Positions 42,789 through 52,700 of a stretch of DNA of 64,000 nt are shown piece after piece. The position numbers were made by a program, and so were the translations under genes. The stretch's first letter is position 1. Every line of letters begins with the position of its first letter. Where the stretch lies: positions 1 through 64,000 of the forward strand of contig NW_027526501.1 of NCBI RefSeq assembly GCF_052857255.1, in the 5' to 3' direction. The notes below the pieces were generated by a model. It had not been told where the DNA came from, made no database searches, and worked only from the letters and a program-made list of their open reading frames with translations. Source of the stretch: Amblyomma americanum. Lineage: Eukaryota; Arthropoda; Arachnida; Ixodida; Ixodidae.

Positions 42789-44985
42789 CGTAGCTGCGCG
42801 AAAAGCATGTATTCATGAATAAAACAACGAAACAAGCTGTTTTAGACCGAAACGAGCTAAATCTGAACACATCGGTTTTACAAGTGTCCATGTGATACGC
42901 GTCACAACTTTTTCTCATAACTGCGCGAAAATCATGTATTCGTGCTTAATACAACGAAACAAGCTGTTTTACACCGAAAAGAGCTAAATCTGAACACATC
43001 GGTTATATGCGTCCCTGTGATACGCGTCAAAACTTTTTCTCTTAAAACTGCGCGCAAAGCATGTATTCGTGCTTAATACAACAAAACAAGCTGTTTTAGA
43101 CCAAAACGGGCTAAATCTGAACACATCGGTTTTACAAGTGTCCATGTAATACGCGTCAAAACTTTTTCTCATAACTGCGCGAAAAGCATGTATTCGTGCT
43201 TAATAGAACGAAACAAGCTGTTTTAGACCGAAACGAGCTAAATCTGAACACATCTGTTTTACAAGTGTCCATGTGATACGCGTCAAAACTTTTTCTCATA
43301 ACTGCGCGAAAAGCATGTATTCGTGCTTAATACAATGAAACAAGCTGTTTTACCAAAACGAGCTAGATATGAACACATCGGATTTACAAGTGGCCGTGTG
43401 ATACGCGTCAAAACTTTTTCTCATAACTGCGCGAAAAGCATGTATTCGTGCCTAATAGAACGAAACAAGCCGTTTTAAACCGAAATGAGCTAAATCTGAA
43501 CACATCGGTTTTACAAGTGTCTATGTGATACGCGTCAAAACTTTTTCTCACAACCGCGCGAAAAGCATGTATTCGTGCCTAATACAACGAAACAAGCTGT
43601 TTACACCAAAACGAGCTAGATATGAACACATCGGATTTACAAGTGTCATTTGATACGCGTCAAAACTTTTTCTCTCATAACTGCGCGAAAAGCATGTAAT
43701 CGTGCCTAATACAACGACTCAAGTTGTTTTAGACCGAAACGAGCTAGATCTAAACACATCGGTTTTGCAAGAGTCCGAGTGTTATGCGTCAAAACGTTTT
43801 CTCATAACTGCGCGAAAAGCATGTATTCGTGCTTAATAGAACGAAACAAGCTGTTTTAGACCGAAACGAGCTAAATCTGAACACATCGGTTTTAAAAGTG
43901 TCCGTGTGATACGCGTCAATATTTTTTTCTTTCATAACTGCGCGAAAAGCATGTATTCGTGCCTAAAACAATGAAATAAGCTGTTTTAGACCGAAACGAG
44001 TTAAATCTGAACACATCGGTTTTACAAGTGTCCATGTGATACGCGTCAAAACTTTTTCTAATAACTACGCGAAAAGCATGTATTCGTGCTTAATACAACG
44101 AAACAAAAACAAGCTGTTTTACACCAAAACGAGCTAGATATGAACACGTCGGTTATACAAGTGACCGTGCGATACGCGTTAAACTTTTTCTCTCATAACT
44201 GCGAAAACGTGCTTACGTGCTCTTATAACGTGCTTAATACAACGAAACAAGTTGTTTTACACCGAAAAGAGCTAAATCTGAACACATCGGTTATTTGTGT
44301 CTCTGTGATACGCGTCAAAACCTTTTTCTCTTAAAACTGCGCGCAAAGCATGTATTCGTGCTTAATACAACTAGACAAGCTGTTTTAGATCGAAACGAGC
44401 TAGATCTAAACAGATCGGTTTTGCGAGTCCGAGTGACACGCGTCAAAACTTTTCTCTCATAACTGCGCGAAAACATGTATTCGTGATTAAAACAACGAAA
44501 AAAAGCTGTTTTAGACCGAAACAAGCTAGATCTAAACACATCGGTTTACAAGTGTCAGTGTGATACGCGTCAAAACGTTTTCTCATAACTGCGCGAAAAG
44601 CATGTATTCGTGTTTAAAACAACGAAACAAGCTGTTTTAGACCGAAACGAGCTAAATCTGAACACATCGGTTTTACAAGTGTCCATGTGATACGAGTCAA
44701 AACTTTTTCTCATAACTGCGCGAAAATCATGTATTCGTGCTTAATACAACGAAACAAGCTGTTTTACACCGAAAAGAGCTAAGTCTGAACACATCGGTTA
44801 TACGTGTCGCTGTGATACGCGTCAAAACTTTTTCTCTTAAAACTGCGCGCAAAGCATGTATTCGTGCTTAATACAACAAAACAAGCTGTTTTAGACCAAA
44901 ACGGGCTAAATCTGAACACATCGGTTTTACAAGTGTCCATATGATACGCGTCAAAACTTTTTCTCATAACTGCGCGAAAAGCATG

Positions 44986-45240
44986 TATTTATTTATTTAT
45001 TTATTTGTTTATTTATTTATTTATTGTACCCTCAGGGCCCGAAGGCATTACAGAGGGGAGTGGGAATACATAAAAATTCAGCCTAAACAGCAACAACAAT
45101 AGGGAAAACAAAAATAAACCAGGAATACATAAAAAGTGAAAACACAGGAAGGCAATAAGATTAGAATGCAGTGGGGATATATTAAAACAGTGTGTAGACA
45201 GTAAAAAGGCAATTTTTATACAGTAATAAACGACACATAC
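44986..45240 (-). other. 3' UTR and microsatellite tail of the CR1-like element
   Basis: About 215 nt of 3' UTR follow the ORF2 stop. Near the end on the minus strand is GCC-TTCG-GGC (45,037-45,046), which would fold as a short UUCG-tetraloop hairpin in RNA. It is followed by GTACAATAAATAAATAAA and a run of about 40 nt of AAAT units down to about 44,986. The tail merges with satellite TATT, so the exact end is uncertain by about 4 nt. CR1 elements typically end in short microsatellite units recognised with a 3' hairpin by the RT. Confidence 0.8.
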
Positions 45241-48063
45241 TCAGAAAGAAACATTAAGGACTTTACGAAATGCATTGTTATCGGAAATACCTGCGATGTT
45301 GTGGGGAAGGTGATTCCAGCTGACACAAGTTCGGGGTATGAATGAGTCATGAAAACATTTGGTGTGACAAGATGGGATTCCAACTTTATGACGGTGATCA
45401 ACGCGTGCTGATATGTAACATGGTCTAGACAGTAACTTAGGATTGAGAAAGCTGTTGTGGTAAATTTTATGAAAGAGACACAATGAGGCTATTGATCTGC
45501 GGTGGGAAAGAAGTGGTAGGGACAAACTTGATTTCATGGCGGTTACACTGCTTGTTCGGTGATAATTAGAAAGAATGAAACGGCATGCGCGGTTCTGTAC
45601 AGCTTCCAAATCTGAAACGAGTGAATCGATGCCAGGGCTCCAGACAGATGCAGCATATTCTAACTTGGACGGAACCAATGTTTTATAAAGTAATAATTTT
45701 ATTGAAGTAGATGAACGTGAGAAATTTCTGCGAAGGTACCCAAGAGTGCGATCAGCGTTATTTATTATGTATTCAACGTGAGTTTTCCAAGACAGGTTAC
45801 AAGAAACGTAAACACCCAGATATTTATAACATGACACGATTTTGAGAGACACGTTGTTAATGTGATAAGAAGAAGGGGCATTAGAGAGACGAGAAATGCG
45901 TACATGTTTACACTTATTAATGTTTAGTTGCATGTTCCAAGTAAAACACCAGTCAAGAACCTTGTTAATATCAGATTGAAGACAAGAGACATCATTACCA
46001 TCTTTAATTTCGCGGTAAATAACACAATCATCGGCAAAAAGATTAATTGAAGAAGAAATGTTAGCCGGTAAGTCATTTATATAGATGAGAAAAAGGAGGG
46101 GCCCAAGAACTGACCCCTGTGGCACGCCGGAACGGACAGGCAAAGAATGAGAGTTTATATTGTTCGCTGTTACGAATTGTGAACGGTTAGAAAGAAAGCA
46201 TTGTAGCCATGCATGGACATTAGGGTCTATGTTAAGATTGCTTAATTTAAGAAAGAGAAGCTCATGTGAAACAGTGTCAAACGCTTTCGAGAAGTCCAAA
46301 AATATGCAATCTGCCTGAGACCCGTGGTCAAGGATGCAATGAAGGTCATGTGTGAAACATATTAGCTGAGTTTCGCATGAAAAAGACTTACGAAAACCAT
46401 GCTGGGCAATGCTGAAAAAGGAGTTAGATTCTAAAAAAGAGATGAGATGAGAATATATGACGTGTTCCATGATCTTGCACGGAATACTAGTGAGTGATAT
46501 AGGTCTAAAGTTATCAGGAGAATGTTTACTTCCGGACTTATGCAGTGGAATCACCTTCCCAATTTTCCAATCATTGGGAATACAACCTGTCGCAAGAGAC
46601 TGCTCAAACAATTTAGTAAGAATTATGGGACAATAGTACTTTGTATTAATTAAAAACTTCGAATTAATGTTGTCAACACCGCAGGAAGAGGAAACCTTAA
46701 GATTTTCTATGATGCACTGGATGCCTGACGCGTCGAATATAACTGGATCCATAGGAAGAGCATCAAAAACAGGGCACACGTGATGAACAAGAGAAACGTT
46801 GGTAGAAAATGCCGCAGCAAATATATTGTTTAGAACAGAAGCACATTCGTATGGAGGAAAGGCAACACCATCAGAAGAAGTAAGTAGTATTGTGGAAGGG
46901 TCTTTCTTGTTAACTACATTCCAAAATTGTTTTGGATTATTGACCAGCATAGCAGGCAGTGTGTGGTTAAAAAATGTGTCCTTTGCGTTTTTTAGCGCAC
47001 CTTTGTACTCTGCAGCTGCGGAAAAGTAGGCCTCCCATCGTTGTTTAGAATTCAACAACTTCGCAGAGCGGAACAAGCGCTTCTTTTTATTGGAGAGTCT
47101 TTTTAAAACATTATTAAACCAAGGTGATTCCCGATCGCACTTCAAAGATCTTAATGGTACAAAAGTGTTAATGAGATGTTCAACGATATCCTTGAACAAA
47201 CCCCAGTTAGCGTAAAGAGAACGCTGTGAAAAGCCTGGTAAGTAATCATCCAAAAAACCAGCTAGTTCGCAGTTAATAGCATTAAAGTCAGCCCGTTTAT
47301 AATCTCTAATGTGTTTAGTCTGACTAACTCGGATAGATACAGGAATTTGTACATCAAAATGCAGCAAAGAATGATCACTGAGACCAGGTAGGTAAAAAAT
47401 CGAAGGGATATGATCAGGCATGTTAGTTAGAACAAGATCTAAAACATTCGATGAGGATAAAGTAGTTCGAGTAGGTTTAGAGACTAACTGCGAAAGATTG
47501 AAATCCATACAAGTTGACAAAAACTTTTTACACTCAGTAGAAAAAGAGCTAAGATAAGGTGATGTACTAGTCCACACGATACTAGGGTAGTTAAAGTCAC
47601 CAGCTAAGACAATAGGTGTACTCGGAAATCGTACAGTGATCATGTTAAGGGAATCATGCAATTCATCAACGAATGTATGGCTCGAGGACGGGGGACGGTA
47701 ACATATACCCAAAATCATTCTCTTAAAACGTACACTAAGTTCCACCCAAACCAGTTCCAGGCTAGTTGGAATATTAATAGGCGATGCTACAAAATTATCC
47801 GCGACAGCTATTAAAACACCTCCTCCAGATCTCTCACTTCTGTCAGATCTAAACACGTTATAGCGTTTTTTGCAGTCAAATAGTTCAATGTCCGCTATCT
47901 TGGAAGAAAGCCATGTTTCGGTTAGTAAGACGACATCAGCATCACACGAATCAATGATAGGATTAAGTTCATCGCGCTTGGGTAGTAAGCTTTGTATGTT
48001 GGAAAAAAGAAAAGAAAGCGAGTTGCCAGTATCGGACACTGGCCCACTGCCCCTCGCGCAGCC
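45241..48063 (-). CDS. CR1-like ORF2: endonuclease and reverse transcriptase
   Basis: This is the LINE enzyme that nicks target DNA and copies the element RNA onto it (target-primed reverse transcription). It is a continuous frame from just after the ORF1 TAG. Residue numbers count from the GTG at 48,039. The N-terminal APE-type endonuclease shows SNIQS (N14), TETW (E41), GDFN (D148, N150), NVLDL (D201) and SDH (D222, H223). The reverse transcriptase follows with FRPISLTS, LDFSKAFD (D582), SGVPQGSVLGPLLF and the catalytic FADD (D670, D671; 46,027-46,038), then a YLGVYV thumb-side motif. No RNase H domain is present, as expected for CR1. All catalytic residues I can identify are intact. There is no ATG before Met108, which lies inside the endonuclease, so translation would need readthrough of the TAG or non-AUG reinitiation. 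Confidence 0.92.
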   Translation of the reverse strand, partial: GCARGSGPVSDTGNSLSFLFSNIQSLLPKRDELNPIIDSCDADVVLLTETWLSSKIADIELFDCKKRYNVFRSDRSERSGGGVLIAVADNFVASPINIPTSLELVWVELSVRFKRMILGICYRPPSSSHTFVDELHDSLNMITVRFPSTPIVLAGDFNYPSIVWTSTSPYLSSFSTECKKFLSTCMDFNLSQLVSKPTRTTLSSSNVLDLVLTNMPDHIPSIFYLPGLSDHSLLHFDVQIPVSIRVSQTKHIRDYKRADFNAINCELAGFLDDYLPGFSQRSLYANWGLFKDIVEHLINTFVPLRSLKCDRESPWFNNVLKRLSNKKKRLFRSAKLLNSKQRWEAYFSAAAEYKGALKNAKDTFFNHTLPAMLVNNPKQFWNVVNKKDPSTILLTSSDGVAFPPYECASVLNNIFAAAFSTNVSLVHHVCPVFDALPMDPVIFDASGIQCIIENLKVSSSCGVDNINSKFLINTKYYCPIILTKLFEQSLATGCIPNDWKIGKVIPLHKSGSKHSPDNFRPISLTSIPCKIMEHVIYSHLISFLESNSFFSIAQHGFRKSFSCETQLICFTHDLHCILDHGSQADCIFLDFSKAFDTVSHELLFLKLSNLNIDPNVHAWLQCFLSNRSQFVTANNINSHSLPVRSGVPQGSVLGPLLFLIYINDLPANISSSINLFADDCVIYREIKDGNDVSCLQSDINKVLDWCFTWNMQLNINKCKHVRISRLSNAPSSYHINNVSLKIVSCYKYLGVYVSCNLSWKTHVEYIINNADRTLGYLRRNFSRSSTSIKLLLYKTLVPSKLEYAASVWSPGIDSLVSDLEAVQNRACRFILSNYHRTSSVTAMKSSLSLPLLSHRRSIASLCLFHKIYHNSFLNPKLLSRPCYISARVDHRHKVGIPSCHTKCFHDSFIPRTCVSWNHLPHNIAGISDNNAFRKVLNVSF

Positions 48064-48066
48064 CTA
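48064..48066 (-). other. Single TAG separating ORF1 and ORF2 in the same frame
   Basis: ORF1 ends ...STYAP-TAG and the same frame continues GCARGSGPVSDTGN directly into the endonuclease. The two proteins are one frame apart from this stop. Confidence 0.9.
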
Positions 48067-48630
48067 CGGCGCGTAGGTCGAGCCAGAGGTACCGTCATTT
48101 GACTGCTGATTGTGGACTGGCGAAGGAGACAATCGATCAGTCGGCTCAGCATGTGATGAACCAGCGATACCGTGACTTGAGTTACTACCAAGAGAAGTTG
48201 CTGATGCCCGAAGATTAGCCTCCATGAAAACGCAGTCGCGAGCAGGGTTATAACTGTAGCATTTGTTCTTAATGTACAGTTTGTTGTGCCTAAGCTTGTA
48301 AAATGAGTCCTGACCCTTAGCGAATTGAAGCAGCTTTTTCCTGGCCTGACGCGTGTCCAACGAGTAATCTTCACTTACGGTGATACCTTCAACTTTAAGT
48401 TTCGCTGACTGGGATAGAATTTTTTGCTTTGTTTTAAAGGAGGAGAACTTCACGATGACCGGGCGACATTTATCATCCGTAAATGTACCAATCCTATGGG
48501 TACGTTCAAACGCATCCTTCATAAGCGCCGGACTGAAGCAGTTAGAGATAACGCTCAAAAGCTTGTCTTCCGTTCCTTCCCATGTTTCCGTTGGTCTGTC
48601 ACGTAAGCCAAAAAACAATAGATTGTCTCT

Positions 48631-48633
48631 TCA
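48631..48633 (-). other. In-frame TGA inside ORF1
   Basis: The stop lies between LEDRQ and RDNLLFFG, with no frame change on either side. It is therefore a nonsense substitution or a recoding site, not an indel. Confidence 0.9.
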
Positions 48634-48966
48634 CTGCCTGTCTTCAAGCTGTGACTGACTAAGCCGCAATTTGGCATTCTCGCTAATCAGGTTATCAGCG
48701 AGTTCGCGCGGGGTCAGCAGCACTTGTTGAGCTTCGTCAGAAGCAGAAGCTTGAAGTTCAACTGCCGACAGCCTCGCATCGATATCGGAGATATTCTTTT
48801 TCATAGATTCCTGATTTTCCTTTATTTCAGATATGGAAAAAATTAAGCGTAACTGTTCGGTTTCCATTCTAGCAGTGCGTGAGTTAACGTTCTGTAATAA
48901 AGTTAACACGTCATTAAGCTTTTCCTGTACAGAGTCATCCGTCTCACTGTTCTTAGAACGCGTACC

Positions 48967-48993
48967 AGGGCCAGGGTTAAGTTCGACATCACC
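48967..48993 (-). other. 2A-like ribosome-skipping motif
   Basis: The minus strand encodes GDVELNPGP, which fits the 2A core D-x-E-x-N-P-G-P. In known 2A peptides the ribosome skips the glycyl-prolyl bond before the final proline. 2A-like sequences are reported in non-LTR retrotransposons of several invertebrates, often at the ORF1 N-terminus. Whether this copy is active cannot be told from sequence. Confidence 0.88.
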
Positions 48994-49125
48994 CGACTGC
49001 AGAACCAGCTGAGCACACACATCAAATGACTGCACAAGCAAACCTAATAGCACTTGTGGGCGTGGGAACAGCACAAGACAAACATTGCTAGATTTCTTTG
49101 CAAACATAGGAACGTCATTACTAAC

Positions 49126-49711
49126 CTGCATGAACAAACGCATGCTGTCAAGCAACCGTGCCACGATGCTGTTCACACGCCCACTGGAAGGCGCGGGCCG
49201 CTGGCGTTCTTTTATATCCAGAGGAAATGGTGATGTCGTAGGCGATGAGCTGAACTTCTGCGAAGGAGCCACGGTCCAAGAGGGTTGCCAGGACGGGTCA
49301 TATGAAGCCAGGTCAGCATAACAGCAATAAGGTGCAGGTGCAATCCATGCGGTGTCTGTTGGAGCGGTCGATGCCACGTAGATCTGAAGATATCCCGCTA
49401 TCTGCATGAACAAACGCATGCTGTCAAGCAACCGTGCCACGATGCTGTTCACACGCCCACTGGAAGGCGCGGGCCGCTGGCGTTCTTTTATATCCAGAGG
49501 AAATGGTGATGTCGTAGGCGATGAGCTGAACTTCTGCGAAGGAGCCACGGTCCAAGAGGGTTGCCAGGACGGGTCATATGAAGCCAGGTCAGCATAACAG
49601 CAATAAGGTGCAGGTGCAATCCATGCGGTGTCTGTTGGAGCGGTCGATGCCACGTAGATCTGAAGATATCCCGCTATCTGCATGAACAAACGCATGCTGT
49701 CAAGCAACCGT
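49126..49711 (-). repeat. Tandem 276-bp 5' units of the CR1-like element
   Basis: A 276-bp unit is present in direct tandem. The landmark CTGCATGAACAAACG starts at 49,126, 49,402 and 49,678, giving two full copies and a third cut off after about 34 bp at the satellite junction. The copies look identical. Being 92 x 3 bp, the unit stays open in the ORF1 frame (for example ...DPSWQPSWTVAPSQ...). Its only methionines are in the MRLFMQ stretch. It may be a 5'-UTR promoter monomer rather than protein. Tandem 5' monomers are known from some mammalian L1 families; the parallel here is inference. Confidence 0.85.
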
Positions 49712-49717
49712 CAAGCA

Positions 49718-52700
49718 AGAACGAAACAAGCTGTTTTTGACCGAAACGAGCTAAATCTGAACACATCTGTTTTACAAGTGTCCATGTGATACGCGTCAAA
49801 ACTTTTTCTCATAACTGCGCGAAAAGCATGTATTCGTGCTTAATACAATGAAACAAGCTGTTTTACCAAAACGAGCTAGATATGAACACATCGGATTTAC
49901 AAGTGACCGTGTGATACGCGTCAAAACTTTTTCTCATAACTGCGCGAAAAGCATGTATTCGTGCTTAATAGAACGAAACAAGCTGTTTTAGACCGAAATG
50001 AGCTAAATCTGAACACATCGGTTTTACAAGTGTCTGTGTGATACGCGGTAAAACTTTTTCTCATAACTGCGCGAAAAGCATGTATTCGTGCCTAATACAA
50101 CGAAACAAGCTGTTTTACACCAAAACGAGCTAGATATGAACACATCGGATTTACAAGTGTCCAAGTGATACGCGTCAAAACTTTTTCTCTCGAGCGAAAA
50201 GCATGTATTCGTGCTTAATACAACGAAACAAGCTGTTTTAGACCAAAACGAGCTAGATATGAACACATCGGTTTTACAAGTGACCGTGTGATACGCGTCA
50301 AAACTTTTTCTCTCAAAACTGCGCGAAAAGCATGTATTCGTGCTTAATACAACGAAACTAGCTGTTTTAGACCAAAAGGATCTAGATATGAACACATCGG
50401 TTTTACAAGTGTCCCTGTGATACGCGTCAAAACTTTTTCTCTTATAACTGCGCGAAAAGCATGTATTCGTGCTTAATACAACAAAACAAGCTGTTTTAGA
50501 CCGAAGTGAGCTAGATATGAACACCGGTTTTACAAGTGTCCGTGTGATACGCGTCAAAACTTTTTCTCTCATAACTGCGCGAAAAGCATGTATTCTTGCT
50601 TAATACAACGAAACAAGCTAAATCTGAACACATCGGATTTACAAGTGTCCCTGTGATACGCGTCAACACTTTTTCTCTCATAACTGCGCGGAAAGGATGT
50701 ATTCGTGATTAAAACAAAGAAACAAGCTGTTTTAAACCGAAACGAGCTAAATCTGAACATCGGTTTACAAGTGTCAGTGTGATACGCGTCAAAACATTTT
50801 CTCATAACTGCGCGAAAAGCATGTATTCGTGCTTAATACAACGAAACAAGCTGTTTTAGACCGAAACGAGCTAAATGTGAACACATCGGTTTTACAAGCG
50901 TCCGTGTGATACGCGTCAATGTTTTTTCTCTCAAAACTGCACCAAAAGTATGTATTCTTGCTTAATACAACGAAACAAGCTGTTTTACACCAAAACGAGA
51001 TAGATATGAACACATCGGTTTTACAAGTGACCGTCTGATACGCGTCAAAACTTTTCTCTCATAACTGCGCGAAAAGCATGTATTCGTGATTAAAACAACG
51101 AAAAAAAGCTGTTTTAGACCGAAACAAGCTGGATCTAAACGCATCGGTTTACAAGTGTCAGTGTGATACGCGTCAAATCGTTTTCTCATAACTGCGCGAA
51201 AAGCATGTATTCGTGTTTAAAACAACGAAACAAGCTGTTTTAGACCGAAACGAGCTAAATCTGAACACATCGGTTTTACAAGTGTCCATGTGATACGCGT
51301 CAAAAATTTTTCTCTCATAACTGCGCGAAAAGCATGTATTGTGCGTAATACAACGAAACAAGCTGTTTTAGACCAAAACGAGCTAGATATGAACACATCG
51401 GTTTTACAAGTGACCGTGTGATACGCGTCAAAACTTTTTCTCTCATAACTGCGCGAAAAGCATGTATTCGTGCTTAATACATCGAAACAAGCTGTTTTAG
51501 ACCAAAAGGATCTAGATATGAACACATCGGTTTTACAAGTGTCCCTGTGATACGCGTCAAAACTTTTTCTCTTATAACTGCGCGAAAAGCATGTATTCGT
51601 GCTTAATACAACGAAACAATCTGTTTTAGACCAAAACGAACTAGATCTGAACACATCGGTTTTACAAGTGACCGTGTGATACGCGTCAAAACTTTTTCTC
51701 TCATAACTGCGCGAAAAGCATGTATTCGTGCTTAATACAACGAAACAAGCTGTTTTAGACCAAAAGTATCTAGATATGAACACATCGGTTTTACAAGTGT
51801 CCCTGTGATACGCGTCAAAACTTTTTCTCTTATAACTGCGCGAAAAGCATGTATTCGTGCTTAATACAACGAAACAATCTGTTTTAGACCAAAACGAACT
51901 AGATCTGAACACATCGGTTTTACAAGTGTCCGTGTGATACGCGTCAAAACTTTTTCTCTCATAACTGCGCGAAAAGCGTGTATTCGTACCTAAAACAACG
52001 AGACAAGCTGTTTTAGACCGAAAGGTGCTAGATCTAATCACATCGGCTTTGCAAGTGTCCATGTGATACGCGTCAAAACTTTTTCTATTAACTGCGCGAA
52101 AAGCATGCATTCGTGCTTAATAAAACGAAACAAAAACAAGCTGTTTTACACCAAAACGAGCTAGATATGAACACGTGGGTTTTACAAGTGACCATGCGAT
52201 ACGCGTCAAAACATTTCTCATAACTGGGAAAAGCACGTATTCGTGCTTAATACAACGAAACAAGCTGTTTTAGACCAAAACGAACTAAATCTGAACACAT
52301 CGGTATACGTGTCCCTGTGGTACGCGTCAAAACTTTTTCTCTTAAAACTGCGCGCAAAGCTTGTATTCGTGCTTAATACAACAAAACAAGCTGTTTTAGA
52401 CAAAAATGAGCTAGATATGAACACCGGTTTTACAAGTGTCCGTGTGATACGCGTCAAAACGTTTTCTCTCATAACTGCGCGAAAAGCATGTATTTTTGCT
52501 TAAAACAACGAAACAAGCTGTTTTAGACCGAAACGAGCTAAATCTCAACACATCGGTTTTACAAGTGTCCATGTGATACGCGTCAAAACTTTTTCTCATA
52601 ACTGCGCGGAAAGCATGTATTCGTGCTTAATAGAACGAAACAAGCTGTTTTAGACCGAAACGAGCTAAATCTGAACACATCGGTTTTACAAGTGTCCATG

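Larger units (their letters stand above)
1..44985 (+). repeat. Satellite array, ~129-bp monomer (left block)
   Basis: Head-to-tail copies of one monomer fill this block. The landmark GATACGCGTCAAAAC recurs about every 129 bp, for example at 86 and 215. Each monomer also carries ACTGCGCGAAAAGCATG, a form of AAACAAGCTGTTTTAGACC and a form of GAACACATCGGTTTTACAAG. Length variants of about 121-127 bp arise mainly from loss of CT in the CTCTCAT segment or from a shortened TGCGAAAAGC segment. All monomers run in the same direction. Variant types alternate in long, recurring orders (higher-order repeats). I found no gene inside it. A heterochromatic, centromeric or subtelomeric location is possible, but nothing in the sequence decides which. 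Confidence 0.97.
48064..49107 (-). pseudogene. CR1-like ORF1 (2A-like peptide, coiled coil, RRM-like), broken by TGA
   Basis: This ORF encodes the first protein of the LINE, the likely RNA-binding partner of ORF2 in the retrotransposition particle. I chose the ATG at 49,107, which places the 2A-like core GDVELNPGP at residues 39-47 after a fairly hydrophobic stretch. The frame is also open upstream through the 276-bp units, so a start at an MRLFMQ methionine is possible. A charged heptad-like coiled coil follows (roughly residues 55-155, ending LSQSQLEDRQ). An in-frame TGA at 48,631-48,633 interrupts the chain, and the same frame continues as RDNLLFFGLRDRPTETW, the usual start of an L1/CR1-type ORF1 RRM-like domain, with RTHRIG and RPVIVKFSSFK further on. 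It ends at TAG 48,064-48,066. The TGA is probably a point mutation in this copy. The family assignment rests on motif recognition. Confidence 0.8.
44986..49717 (-). mobile_element. CR1-like non-LTR retrotransposon (minus strand)
   Basis: This is a LINE of about 4.7 kb inserted in the satellite and read on the minus strand. From its 5' end (high coordinate) it has a tandem 276-bp unit, ORF1 with a 2A-like peptide, coiled coil and RRM-like segment, ORF2 with endonuclease and reverse transcriptase, a short 3' UTR, and an AAAT-type microsatellite tail. The tail replaces poly-A, as in CR1/L2-type elements. No target-site duplication is visible: compared with intact monomers such as 43,185-43,210, about 10 bp (CGTGCTTAAT) are missing at the insertion point. 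The clade is assigned from domain order and RT motif style; L2 or a relative is the alternative. Confidence 0.9.

Noticed and set aside
1..44985. CRISPR-like repeat array
   Set aside because: Repeats of ~129 bp are contiguous, without unique spacers, and no cas-like genes occur. The window also contains eukaryotic LINEs.
1..44985. CENP-B box in the satellite monomer
   Set aside because: The nearest candidate, ATTCGTGCTTAATACAAC, lacks the A at position 10 and the CGGG required by the NTTCGNNNNANNCGGGN consensus.
44986..45026. Independent (TTTA)n microsatellite locus
   Set aside because: It is directly continuous with the 3' end of the minus-strand LINE and reads as its AAAT-type tail.
46799..48658. 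Plus-strand frames opposite the CR1-like ORF1 and ORF2
   Set aside because: They lie antisense to a clear endonuclease/RT coding frame and have no independent motif support.
49085..49597. Plus-strand frames (78 and 63 codons) inside the 276-bp units
   Set aside because: They are antisense to the ORF1 frame and duplicated only because the unit is duplicated; no family recognised.
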